Below, one piece after another: positions 34,164 to 46,182 of a DNA stretch of 64,000 nt. The DNA is from Mytilus galloprovincialis (taxonomy: Eukaryota > Mollusca > Bivalvia > Mytilida > Mytilidae): assembly GCF_965363235.1 (NCBI RefSeq), contig NC_134844.1, positions 75,013,497-75,077,496 of the forward strand, in the 5' to 3' direction. Below the pieces are notes generated by a model. It ran no database searches and was not told the origin of the DNA. It saw nothing but the letters and a program-made list of their open reading frames with translations. The first letter of the stretch is position 1. Each line of letters opens with the position of its first letter. A program made the translations under genes and the position numbers.

Positions 34164-34904
34164 TGTTTAGTCAATAAATTCAATGTTTTAAATAATATCA
34201 AACGTACCAGGCTTTTAATGTTAACCAGACACCTGTTTTGTGTAATCAACACTTATCAGTGACTCAAATCGAAATATTAGTTAGGCAAAAAAAAAATCTA
34301 GAGCATAAGACAAAATGATATTTGATATAAGTGCCAATAAGACAATGTAATAGTTATGTAATTTATGACACAGGTATTGACTCACTCAAGAGAAAAAAAC
34401 AGACAAATAGAGGATGTAAAGCAAAGAAGACTGAACATGGAAGAATCATGTCATATTCTGGAAGATAAATGGAAACATCCTTGGCTGAAAAAAATAGTTT
34501 AAAGCAACAGGTAACAATTTAACTAGATAAAAGCAAATATATGCAGTGACGCAGGTCCAGACCAGTATTGGTCTTGAATGCTGGATACTATCCATGCATG
34601 TCTGTGTCCACACAGTAAATTAATTATAAATTTCCGGATCTGCATTATTCATCATACGTAGCTGTTATAGTTTTAAATAATAAAAGCAAACAGTTTTACA
34701 ATTTTTTTTCTAATTATTCATTTGACAATATATAGTTTTCTTATTATTTCAGTGAGACGTTTCAATATTTCATCACATGAACACTGGGACATCTATAGAA
34801 ACAAGTGGGACATGCAGTTTATTGATATTCTAAATAAAAAAAAATTGCTTCCAATTTCATTTCAAGCTTTTGTATTTGACCTTTAGAATGAGAAGATTTA
34901 TATT

Positions 34905-35285
34905 CAATTCTTTACACCGCCTCGGTGATGTAATGGTTAGTGTGGTCGCCTCGAGTGCGGTAGGTTGTGGGTTCCACCCTCGGCGGGGTCAAACCAAAGA
35001 CTTGAAAATTGGTATTTGCTGCTTCTCCGCCAAGCACGCGGCATTAAGGAGTTAGAGCAAAGACGATTCGGCCCGGACTGTTCAGTCAGAATAATGTGTC
35101 TGGGTAAGTGACATATATTCCTGCGAACTGTTACCTTGTGAGCTAGCATGTTAAAAATCCAGGTCAGTGTGTCGGTCGAGTACAAAGCAGGGTTAATATT
35201 CATTAATCATTATCATGTTCTCATCCTGAATATGCATCTGACTTGCCACTGGACGTTAAACAACCATCCATCCATCCATCAATTA
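34905..35285 (+). mobile_element. tRNA-derived SINE
   Basis: The head at about 34919-34990 looks like a tRNA gene relic: an A-box-like 'ggtgatgtaatgg' followed by a B-box-like 'ggttccacc' 40 bp on, the internal promoter of RNA polymerase III. A conserved-looking body follows ('cggcccggactgttcagtc', 'cctgcgaactgttacc'), and the tail 'ttgccactggacgttaaaca' ends in 'accatccatccatccatc', a short simple repeat. The same tail end occurs alone at 16760-16785. Not a functional tRNA: no cloverleaf is evident. A 88-residue - strand frame across it is not a gene. Confidence 0.8.
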
Positions 35286-35474
35286 CTTATTGTTTGATTG
35301 CTGGTAACCCTTAATTTAACTGCTACTGTAATTTCCTTCCACTGTAGTGTAATTGTAGTGTAGTTTGTAATTGAAAACAGACAACCATTTTGACTGACAT
35401 ATTGCTATCCACATAAGTTGCTTTAAAAATCTTCCCTTCTATAGACTGATCAGAATCGTATTTAGAACATCTAA

Positions 35475-35600
35475 TCGTATAAATAAGAAGATGTGGTATG
35501 AGTGCCAATGAGACAACGCTCCATCAAAGTCACAATATATAAAAAGTTGATAATTATAGGTCAAAGTACAGCCTTCAGCCTTCACCACAGAGTTAAGTTT
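35475..35600 (+). repeat. mussel SINE-like repeat (GATGTGG family)
   Basis: 'gaagatgtggtatgagtgcc', 'aatgagacaacgctccatca' and 'ggtcaaagtacagccttcag'. Confidence 0.8.
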
Positions 35601-36007
35601 CTGTTAAAATTATACCCCATGACGCCATCAACCAACATGATGAAAATAGAGTTATTTTTTTCAGTTTCATGCAGTTTTCAATTGATATTAAGTACATAAT
35701 TTTATAATGATAAAAGAAAGGTAAAACCGACTTGAAAGGGACAATCAAACTTGAATGTAGAAAGGAAACTTACATAAACATGGATAGATATGTATTTCAT
35801 TTTTTTTCTGCTTACAGACCCTTTGCATATAAGCTTATTCCATACAGAGATTAATAATTCAATTAAGTGTGTCCTCTATTTGAATTGAAAATAACAGGTT
35901 CTCTGGTTATTGCAGTGGTCAGTCTGTCTGTTGACCATTTTCAGTGTTGAGACTACAGAATTTAAGATTTTATGGAACGCCACGACTGCCTTATGTTAAT
36001 AATCAGC

Positions 36008-36500
36008 ATTATACGCAGTGTTCACAGCATTATATGAAGTGATCACAGCATTATATGTAGTGCTCACAACATTATATGATGTGATCACAGCATTATATGC
36101 AGTGCTCACAGCATTATATTAAGTGCTCACAGCATTATATTAAGTGCTCACAACATTATATTAAGTGCTCACAGCATTATATTAAGTGCTCACAACATTA
36201 TATTAAGTGCTCACAGCATTATATGCAGTGCTCACAACATTATATTAAGTGCTCACAACATTATATTAAGTGCTCACAGCATTATATTAGGTGCTCACAA
36301 CATTATATTAAGTGCTCACAGCATTATATGCAGTGCTCACAACATTATATTAAGTGCTCACAACAGTATATTAAGTGCTCACAGCATTATATTAAGTGCT
36401 CACAACATAATATTAAGTGCTCACAGCATTATATGCAGTGCTCACAACATTATATTAAGTGCTCACAACATTATATTAAGTGTTCACAACATTATACGTT
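36008..36500. repeat. 21-bp minisatellite, about 23 copies
   Basis: Unit 'tgctcacaacattatattaag' with regular variants (caa/cag; attaag/gcag). Because 21 is a multiple of three, one + strand frame stays open through 36097-36513 and reads a seven-residue repeat 'CSQHYIK'. This open frame follows from the unit length and is not taken as a gene. The variants 'gcag' recur at roughly every fifth to sixth unit, which suggests a higher-order unit. Confidence 0.95.
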
Positions 36501-36519
36501 TTTTGTTGTATGATGAGAT

Positions 36520-38425
36520 TGATGTATGATGAGATTTATGAATGATGAGATCATTCGGTAAACTTCGTTTTTAGCGGAAATTACCGAATCCATAATTGGT
36601 AAATTACGGTAAATCAATGCCCAGCAAACAAATTTAAACAGTTATTATTATATATGTGATCATTTAAGGCAGTATCCAATATTTAAAACGGATTGAAATA
36701 AGTAAATTAAGAAGTATGATCAATTTAACCCAAGTTTATTCCACACCAGGGCATTTTAAACTTATTTTGAGGATTAGTTTCACCATATTCACAAATTAAT
36801 ATGTATATCACTAGTAGCACGATTTCAGTCTGAAACGGTCATTTTGGTCTGATCGCATCTTGATTGACTGGATTTACCGCTAGAGAAATTCGTCAAGATA
36901 TTTAAGGTCGTTCAGTCGTCGTTCAGATCGATAGCCTCATCAGGTAAATCAGTTCGTTAAGGCATGTCAAGACGGAAAAGACTGAATCGTCTAGCGGGCT
37001 GTTAAGATCCGTTACGACTGTGTCAGACCAAAACAGACTACGGATAGAAAATTACGTTAAGATGTTGTCAGACCATGTCAAGGCATGTTCAGATTTTTAA
37101 AATTTGGATAAAAAACGGGTGAAACTTTCACAGTGATTATCAGGGGTTGCTCCCCTTTTAAGAATAAAATAAAAATTAGAAAGAAGACGGTTTATGTTAA
37201 CTGAAAGTGTACCATGTCCCCTTAATTAAATAGAAAAAATAATCAACTTTAATTCTTGCTTCTTCCTATTTAATTAATTAATATTTTTGATATTAAAAAA
37301 AATAAGTAGCTCAAAGTCAAACTGCTGCACAAACCGCTGCGACTTGAGTTAAAAATCAACAGATTGCCGAAGTATTATTTATTTATTGAATATTAAAGCA
37401 TCTGAAACTTTATAAGTGATTGCAAATACATTTGTGCAATTACTGACTGGTGCCGTAATGAAAAATTTGTCAACTTGACTTATCAGTTATAAATTAAAGA
37501 ATTACAGATGTTCTTAAAAAAATACGGGATGTCGGGATGATCATAGTGACTTGAAAACGCGTAATCATGTTTAATTAAATTTTGATGTATTTTTTTTTAA
37601 TATTGGAAATGAAAAAAAAAACATTATCACTTATTTTCTTTATGTTTTCCATATAAATTTCATTTTGGGTAAATTTGAGGCAGGAAAAATCTATTAAATA
37701 ACGAAAGTTGCCAATCAATCTCGCAGTGCACAAATTATTCGGAAGACTCTTGCAATACTCTACGTAGTTTAAGGTGACCCCAGAGGAGTATCGATTGAGG
37801 CACGCTATCGTTGGCGCCATTTTAGATGCTGAAGCCGAACAAACTACAACCTGTAAATTACATCGGAAATAGTAGACACCCGTAAGTAGATTTTTCTAAT
37901 AGAAAACTATCTTATATTGCCACCGGCCTTAAAATATCATTTATAAATGTAAAAATGTATAGATATATTGCAATTTGCAGAGTAAGAGCCTAGAGGCTCT
38001 CAGTTTCCGCACTCCATGATCCATCATAACAAATTAAAATTGATAACTTGGCAGTGAATTCCGTGCTAATAAATGTTTGAAACATCACCACCTCAGTCTG
38101 ACTTGAAAATCCCTTGTATTCACACAAAAGTATATTTCTGAACTTTCTATTTTAAAAAAAATATATGGAATGAGGGGGTGGGGATGGGGTGGGGGAAATA
38201 TACCTTTTTGTGTTAACCTGTTATGGCCCTTTTCAAGGTGCTGGTAACTGTTATTTGAGATCAAGTTGTTCGTTAAATGTTATCAGCATTTTTTGTGACC
38301 TGTTTTTGCCAAAATCTAGGTGTTGTTAACCTGTTAACAGACCCCTATTGCCCCCCCCCCCCCCCCCTGATGAAATATTCACTGACAGAATTCACAAAGT
38401 AGTGTATTGAATATTTTTCTACACA
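36520..38425. other. AT-rich stretch without recognised gene
   Basis: No host gene supported. At 36810-37090 a GC-richer block repeats 'gtcagac', 'ggcatgtca' and 'aagactg' motifs and may be an old repeat. A short array of C/G runs lies near 38170-38200 and 38350-38366. The 81-residue - strand frame at 37575-37820 shows no features. Confidence 0.4.
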
Positions 38426-38429
38426 CTGT

Positions 38430-38535
38430 TATACATAGATATATAGGAAGATGTGGTGTGTTTGCCAATGAGACAACTATCCGTCCAAATAACAATTTAT
38501 AAAAGTAAACCATTATACATGTGGTCCAAGGACAC
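38430..38535 (+). repeat. mussel SINE-like repeat (GATGTGG family)
   Basis: 'ggaagatgtggtgtgtttgc' with 'caatgagacaactatccgtc'; short copy. Confidence 0.8.
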
Positions 38536-38539
38536 AGTT

Positions 38540-40900
38540 ATCGTCCTTTGGTTTTCGTTGTCTACGAATATAGTCCCTAGTGTAAACAGTGTATAACTTG
38601 CATGTTTTATTTGATACACTTTCCCAATTTATTTCTTGATATTAAATGCATGCAATATTAAGTAGGGGGATGTAATTACATGTAAAAAAAAATTGGGTGC
38701 TGAATCTTTATGTTAAGAAGTAAATTAGTCCAGTTCTAAAAGGTCAAATTTTAGCACGTCTGAAGCTGTCAAACTGAATTTTACATCCCCTTAACACAGA
38801 TTTGTCAATATTTTGAGTTAGAGCTGGTAGAAGTTTGTATAATTTTGATATTATTTGTCTCACTGGTAGTACACTACACTGTAAAATCATTTTGAGAAAG
38901 AGCAGGTGCGGATTTTTTTAATTTGAATTTATTGTCTAAAAGAAATGCACTACAAAATAACTGTGTTCTCGGGCCTAAGAAGGTCAAATTATGGCATTCA
39001 ACTGGGAGCCTTGTTGACATTAAAAGAATGAAAGGAAGTATTGTCCACTGTCATTGATAATTTTTTACAATATTTGAATAAGAAACTTTCTTAAGGTGCA
39101 AGTGTAATTCAGAACATATGCGTGACAAGGCAATGAATATGAATAAATTATTTGAAAAATAACTAATCTGTACTTCTACTTAAAACTTAATGTATTTTGA
39201 AAAACATGAAAAATGTATTCTTAAAAGTACATGCATTAACACAGACTTTCAATTTTTCCTGAAGTTTCATTGGTGGAGGTTGACTTTTCACAGTTTGGTG
39301 GTCAAGGGGTCTCTAGTTCTGAAGTTTGATTATTAACTTTTTTCTACCCTTTATATTACATTATAAGAAGCATAAAAAGCAGTAGAAAGTGCTTGCCTAA
39401 ATAAAAAAATCCCTTTCAGAAAGCTGTAAAATATCGTCATACATGTATATGAAAATCATTATTTTCTTTAATTTAAGAAAGGAAAAATGGGGAATTTAAT
39501 AGCAGAGTCTTAAATACTTAGCTATTACTCAATTGTGTTCAATTTTAAACTATTTTATTCATCTCAGCTTTTTTGTACATGTAATATTCATTTGGTGACA
39601 CTGACATGACTGATAGTTGATTTACATGTATAGATATCAGTAATAATAATTATAACAAGTTACATTTTTGTAACTAACATCTAAATCACACCCAGCTTCA
39701 TATAAACCAGTACTGTCCTTATGCAAATTAAAATGTTACAGATTAGCACCATCACTCAGTTGAGAAAATATTGTTGATATATATTTGTACATGCATTGAT
39801 AATTTAGTAGCAAGATTTTCTCAGATTTAAATTTTAAGTGGTTTCTATGTATTACATTGACCTATGGTTAGAGGAATGGTTAGGATCCGGCTTAGATGTT
39901 TAACCCGCCACATTCTCAATTTCTGTATGGTGTCTGTGCCATGTATCATGTGTATATTTGTTTGTTATTTTTTTGTACATAATTTAGGCCAATAATTTTG
40001 TTGTTATATGAAGGATTTCACTAATATACAACAGCAATTTATACCTGAAATTTCAACCAAGAAAAAAAGGTGTATAAATGCTCATTATTGAAGGCTGTTT
40101 ACCATGTTCACCTATATTTGCTAACTGCTACAATATTTGATCTAGTGGAGACTTGTATCAATAGTATAAATCATACATATACATTTGTGTACATGTACAC
40201 GTACCACGTAATTAATATATTAAAAATAGCTGGCCATTTAGTTATGGAACATGAGAGACAAACATTGTCATTGTAAGACCTTAAATTAAGATTTATTTAG
40301 AGTCTGATAAAACCGGGCTGTACTGGAGATACAAATGTACATGTAGGTGTAGAGTGGTCATTAAGGAAATGAATTGCAATGACCATAGTCAGAGCAATTT
40401 ACATATTTTTGTATGTATAGTGCATGTAGTTGTTTCGTGGTAATAAGGGGAAGTTGAAAAACCATCTAGTTATTAAAATGTATAGCAACACATCCATAGC
40501 ATAATTTATAAGAAAACCACTTCAGATAGCATCACATTAAAAATTGTAAAATCACATTACCATGAAGTTAAAAGGCCCTTGGGAGAACACTGTGAGTAAC
40601 TATAGAAAGATGAACAAAAGTTTGCTCGTTTATGGTTGTATGCTGTTCACCTTTACATTTACCTGATTTATATTCAATGTCCTTTGGTCTGTGATGGCAT
40701 TGTCATATTGTAAATCATACTAGATATCTTTTAACTATAAAATTTAAACACACTGATAAAATTTAATAGCTGGCATGGAGACAGGGCTCACATGCTTCAG
40801 AATCATAGGGATACATTGCAAGTGACTCTAGTTGAAACAGATAGGGAGAAGTGGAGATTTGAGAGAGAAGTGCTCTAGTACTATAGTATTAAGTGTCTAC
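38540..40900. other. AT-rich stretch without recognised gene
   Basis: No supported coding region. At 38660-38800 blocks such as 'ggggatgtaattacatgt' and 'attttacatccccttaac' are loosely complementary and may be the ends of an old small element. The 68-residue frame at 40070-40276 has no recognisable features. Confidence 0.4.
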
Positions 40901-40904
40901 CGGT

Positions 40905-41870
40905 ATGATGATAAAATTGAGAAAGGAAATGGTGAATATGTCAAAGCGACAACCACCCGACCATAGAGCAAACAACAGCCGAAGGCAACCAATGGGTCTT
41001 CAATGTAGCGAGAATTCCCGCACCCGTAGGTGTCCTTCAGCTGGCCCCTAAAATATGCATAATAGTACAGTGATAATGGACGTCATACTAAACTCCGAAT
41101 TATACACAAGAAACTAAAATTTAAAATCATACAAGACTAACAAAGGCCAGAGGCTCCTGACTTGGGACAGGCGCAAAATTGCGGCGGGGTTAAACATGTT
41201 TATGAGATCTCAACCCTCCCCCTATACCTCTAGCCAATGTAGAAAAGTAAAAGAATAACAATACGCACATTAAAATTCAGTTCAAGAGAAGTCCGAGTCT
41301 GATGTCAAAAGATGTAACAAAAGAAAATAAATAAAATGACAATAATACATAAATAACAACAGACTACTAGCAGTTAACTGACATGCCAGCTCCAGACCTC
41401 AATTAAACTGATTGAAAGATTATGTCTTCATCATATGAATATCAGGTACAATCCCTCCCGTTAGGGGTTTAGTATCATACTATCATAAAATATATGAGAA
41501 GAACATAACCCGTGTCATGCCAACAACTGTTTTTTTAGAAATAAATGTGTTTAGTTCCGATGCAAAGACCCTATCAGTGAATCAATGTTAAGGCCAAAAT
41601 ATGCAATCTTTAATGACCTGACAACAGTATCGTAACTATATCCCCTTTTAATAAGTCTATTTAAAGGTTTTGTTAGTTTCTGAGGAGAATACTGACATTT
41701 TTGTGCTTTATAAAGAATATTTCCATAAAATTTTGGATGTGAAATACCTGAACATATAAGATGTCTGCATGTTGAGTTATATTTACGAATTGAGTTTATA
41801 TATGTAAATAATGTTCTTTTTATATTGTTCAATTCAAGTTGGAGTATACAATTTAAGTCCAAATCTTTTA
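40905..41870 (-). repeat. dispersed repeat with reverse-transcriptase-like tail, copy 2
   Basis: Reverse-oriented partner of 3090-3930 and longer. The - strand frame at 41862-41551 (103 residues) reads 'YNSTCRHLICSGISHPKFYG', 'KAQKCQYSPQKLTKPLNRLI' and 'RGYSYDTVVRSLKIAYFG', the same peptide as in copy 1. The non-coding part has 'gctcctgacttgggacaggc', 'tgagatctcaaccctcc' and the end 'gcacccgtaggtgtccttca'. It looks like the 3' part of a retroelement; the clade is not determined. Confidence 0.7.
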
Positions 41871-42127
41871 ATTATCATAAAAATAAATTATGTTTCATTG
41901 ACTTGTTAAGAATGATCCATGAAAGCAACTAAATAGAGAATGGTCAGGTGGCAAAAGGAATTGATTGGAAAGCGACTTGAACACTGATGTCGCCTGCTAG
42001 CATGAGCCATGAATTAGACATTGTATTTTATTTATTTTAGAATCTGACATACATGACATATGACTAAGATTTACTTCTAGTCAATTAGCAAAAATCTTCT
42101 GGAAATCTATTTATGCATGGCAGTCAT

Positions 42128-42433
42128 TTAGGGAGCTACCATTTGATTTTTATGGGGGGGCTAGGAGGAAATTTGAAAAAAATAGGCAGGACAGGAGTTT
42201 TGCGTAAAGAAAAAGGCAGGATGAGACACTTTGCAAAAAAAACAGGCAGGATGACAATTTAGGTAAAAAAAAGTCAGGATAAACTATAATAAAAAAAAAG
42301 GCAGGACCGAATAGAGTGAAAAATAAAAAGGCAGGACAGAGCTATTACAACTAAAAAAAAATGCAGGACAAAATTTTTCATCCTAGCCCCCCCCCCCCCC
42401 CCCCCCCCTAAAAATCAAATGGTAGCTCCCTTA
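42128..42433. mobile_element. foldback element, GGGAGCTACCATTTGATTTT ends, copy 2
   Basis: Inverted repeats 'gggagctaccatttgatttt' (42131) and complement (to 42430), TTA on both sides. The interior repeats 'aaaaggcaggac' with a long C run near the right end, as the mirror of 27653-27882. Confidence 0.8.
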
Positions 42434-42899
42434 AGACAATATTGTATTTTATCAAACTATGGCCATGTTCCTAGCTTTAGTTACAGCTAAGATAAAGAGT
42501 GATGCAATTTCACCATCTCTTATAAGGTTACCATAAGAGTCTTGTATTTTCATCACAAAGAAGTGTTACATGTACTCCTTTGAATTATAGAATAAGTTAA
42601 CATCAGTAAATTAAGTCTCAAATAAACTTTATTTCATCACCAAACATAAAATCAGGACCATTTTCCCCATTTCAAGCCTCTGTAAGTTTTCTTCTATTTT
42701 CACCATGTACACACATGCGCAAAGTCAACATTCTAATACACATCCTAATTGGAATTTTGTACATCAGGAGTTTGTAAACATTGACCAATAAGACAATGAT
42801 TTAAAACATAATGAAATATTGGCAAGCTAAAAAGGTAAGACCAGTTCGAGTCTATGGACATTTCATGCTTTTCTGAATCCCACTGACTTCATTCTTTTT

Positions 42900-43065
42900 T
42901 ATACGTCCGCAAAAAAAAAAAAAAAATATGGTTGTATATTGGTATCACATCGTCCGAAGACGGATTGTTTTCGAATTATAACTTTTGTATTTATATAAGT
43001 AAAAAGAAATCAAAAAATTTTAACACAATGTTTATAACCACAAAAGAGGGGTTAAATATCTATTT
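42900..43065 (+). repeat. dispersed repeat ('ttatac...cgcaaaaa' family) fragment
   Basis: 'ttatacgtccgcaaaaa', 'ttggtatcacatcgtccg' and 'acacaatgtttataaccaca' parallel the blocks at 46740-46980 and 58205-58500. A 17-base A run lies near its start. Confidence 0.65.
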
Positions 43066-43369
43066 TTTGTATGTTAAATTAACTCACATAAACTCTTGTA
43101 ATATGATAGGGGGTTAGGGGGGATATTTGTAGATCATAACATTATGTTGAATAACAACATAAAAAGAAATTTGTCTAAATATATGTAAAATTAATTCCTA
43201 ACTTTTGTCTCATTTAGGTTAATACATTGTACGTGTACAAAGTGATGGTTACATTACCTTAGATGAATATGGATTTTTCTGGTTATTTTGATATATGTGG
43301 TAAGTACAATTACAAATAATTAAAAATGTTAATTCGTACAACTGTATTTTTTTATGGTCCTGGGGCTGG

Positions 43370-43545
43370 CCTGTTATCATTTTTATACCCCATGGAAAGA
43401 AGACACAGAGAGTATAATGTTTTTGACCCGTCCATCCGTCAGTCCTGTTTCTTGTCATAGCAACTCCTCTGAAACTACACTGTAACAGAATTTAATGAAG
43501 CTTTTTGAAGATAATAAGGACATACTATGTAGATGTGCATAAAGA
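43370..43545 (+). repeat. dispersed repeat ('tttataccccatgg' family)
   Basis: Contains 'tttataccccatggaa', 'gacccgtccatccgtcagtc' and 'gaagataataaggacatact'. Similar in layout to other mussel repeats with 'cgtccgtc' segments; class unknown. Confidence 0.5.
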
Positions 43546-44057
43546 CAGGATTTTTTTTTATATTTTTCTTACCATTATTTAATTTCTCCTATAAAGACAA
43601 TGTGTGGATGTGGGGTATGTGAGGTTGTTTAATCTTGCATGAAGAGATATTTCCTGTATCACAGTATTGATAGTGTCATTATTATATTGAAATTAAATAC
43701 CATGATATATCAAATGATATCCAGTAATTACTTGTGATGAAACTACATTTGTGTAACTATTTATTGATTGTTAAAAAAAAACATTGATATATACATGTAC
43801 ATTTTTTTTACATGTATCCTGATAATAGTGAGTGCAGTTGTGGGAAATGTTGTATATTATTTAATGCTATCGCACAATTCAATGACAATGCAAGTATTAA
43901 TTGCATCCACCCCTCAGTCAGTGTCTAGCGACTTGAGTTTACATCTATTAATTAACTAGAACAAACCCGCGAAATTGCAGGCATTCAAAGCGTGTTTGAA
44001 AGTATGTAAAGTGTCATAGGAAGGATTTTGTGGTTGTTGTTTGTTTAAGTGTTTCAT

Positions 44058-44260
44058 ATTTGTTTTTCGTTCATTTTTTGTACATAAATAAGGCCGTTAG
44101 CTTTCTCCTTTGAATTGTTTTACATTGTCATTTTAGGGCCTTTTATATCTGACTATGCCGTATCGGCTTTACTCATTGTTGATTTCTGTGTCATTTTGGT
44201 CTCTTGTGGAGAGTTGTCTCATTGTCACTCATACCACATCTTTTTTTTGGTAAAAAAATT
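44058..44260 (-). repeat. mussel SINE-like repeat (GATGTGG family)
   Basis: Minus-strand copy, ending 'ttgtggagagttgtctcatt' and 'actcataccacatctttttt'. A further weak fragment is at 45195-45270. Confidence 0.8.
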
Positions 44261-44399
44261 TGATAACTGAAGAATTTCAGAACAACAAATCATAGGTGAT
44301 TTGGGACAGGATTATTGTTTTTATAGCCCGGCTCATGCTTTTTTCACAAAAAAATAAGTTTTTTTTGTTTGCTATTGATTTTAATAATACATGAATAAC

Positions 44400-44878
44400 T
44401 TTCATATGTATGTTCAAAAGTATACAGAAAACCGCTAACCGTAAGTCTAATCTGACTTAGAATTTCATCTAACGACGAATATCAGACAGCAAATACACTT
44501 CATTCGTAGTATATGTATGTTTATAGTATACAGGAAAACACATACTGGAAGTCTAATCTGACTTAAAATTATCTAACGACGAATATCAGACAGCAAATAC
44601 ACTTCATTCGTAGTATATGTATGTTTATAGTATACAGGAAAACACATACTGGAAGTCTAATCTGACTTAAAATTATCTAACGACGAATATCAGACAGCAA
44701 ATACACTTCATTCGTAGTATATGTATGTTTATAGTATACAGAAAAACACATACTGGATGTCTAATCTGACTTAAAATTATCTAACAACGAATATCAGACA
44801 GCAAATACACTTCATTCGTAGTATATGTATGTTTATAGTATACAGAAAAACACATACTGGAAGTCTAATCTGACATAT
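44400..44878. repeat. 104-bp tandem repeat, about 4.6 copies
   Basis: Unit length 104 bp measured from the recurrence of 'cattcgtagtatatgtatg' at 44501, 44605, 44709 and 44813. Copies 2-4 are nearly identical; the first is diverged. Each unit contains 'aagtctaatctgactt' and 'acgacgaatatcagacagc'. No frame is maintained. Confidence 0.95.
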
Positions 44879-46182
44879 CAGGACGCCTTTTTCTCGTTTT
44901 TCTCCCCAAAAAACTAAATCTGAATAATTATATGAATGGATGACAAATGCAATTATGCACTGTACCTATAGGACACAGAGGCATGATGATTAATTTATTG
45001 TGGAAAGAAGAGAATTGACACACATCTGGTTAAATAGTATAGATATTTCTGGCATTATTTCTATTATTCAATATTGGTTGTTTTATAAACCAGATTCTCA
45101 ATACCGATGCTGCACTTGGTCTCTTGTGTACTTGGTAAAACAAAGTCTACCTAACCATTAGGAACAGTATTACTACAATGTATTCTGTATGGTTTTTTGC
45201 TCATTGTTGAAACCTGTATGGTGGCCTATACCTAATAACTTCAACACCATTTCAGTCTTTGTTGAGAAGTTTCATACCAAATTTTATGTTTTATAATATT
45301 ATTAACTACTGATCTTGAAATTAAAAAACCACATACAGTCCTTGTTCTGTAACATGTGTAGATATACATTTGGTTCTGTCAATTTCTGTTAAGTTTGTAG
45401 TACATATGTTCATTCGTAAGTAAGCAAAATGTGAAGTATTAATTCGTTGCTGTGAATGCCAAACCTCTATTTCTATGGCTGAGCTGGTAGATAAAAAATA
45501 TTTAAAGAAAGACTTGATGATGTTATATTTGCCTTTGGCATTTCTTTTAATAAATACAATGTTGAATATACATGTATATTGATGATCATACATGAATGAA
45601 AAAATGAATATATATCAAAAAATATAAAAATATGTATATATTATATCCTAATTTATCCTTCCTCACTCATTTAATCATACATGCATGTATCGTGTTTTGT
45701 CGAATTTACAAATGATCAATACATGAAAGTTTTGGGCATTCTATTTTAGACATTTACAATGTACAAACATGAGAAATATAATGCCACAATTTTAGGTGCT
45801 GTAATCATTAGACTAGGCCTATAATTTATCTTTAATGTTCATACAATTTCATACATTTAGGTTTTGATGATATCAGTCTATTGGGTTTTAAAGTAATATT
45901 CTTTCATTTGGTTTTTTTTTTTTTAGCTAATTTAGGGATGACTTGATGATGATAAGATATGTCAATAAAAAATCGTTATGAACAAAGTACAAGGTTTATA
46001 AAAAAAACTGTTCTGGTTACACAAACAATTTGAGTTATATATTTCAATTAAAAAAATTCTTAAACATTCTCAAAGTTGCTCATACCAAGTAAACAGGGAC
46101 AGTTTGATAGGTTTTCAATTTTTGATATATATATTATTTTATAATAAATAACATGTGATAACCATGATAACAGAAATATAAT

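Noticed and set aside
34919-34990. Functional tRNA gene
   Set aside because: A and B box-like motifs are present but it continues into a SINE body and I cannot fold a cloverleaf.
36097-36513. 138-residue open frame with CSQHYIK repeats
   Set aside because: Entirely made of a 21-bp tandem repeat; openness follows from the unit length, no start context or splice evidence.
41551-41862. 103-residue frame on the - strand as a host gene
   Set aside because: The same peptide occurs decayed at 3090-3290 within a dispersed repeat, so it belongs to the repeat.
45321-45593. 90-residue - strand frame
   Set aside because: No splice support, no family resemblance, composition typical of AT-rich non-coding DNA.
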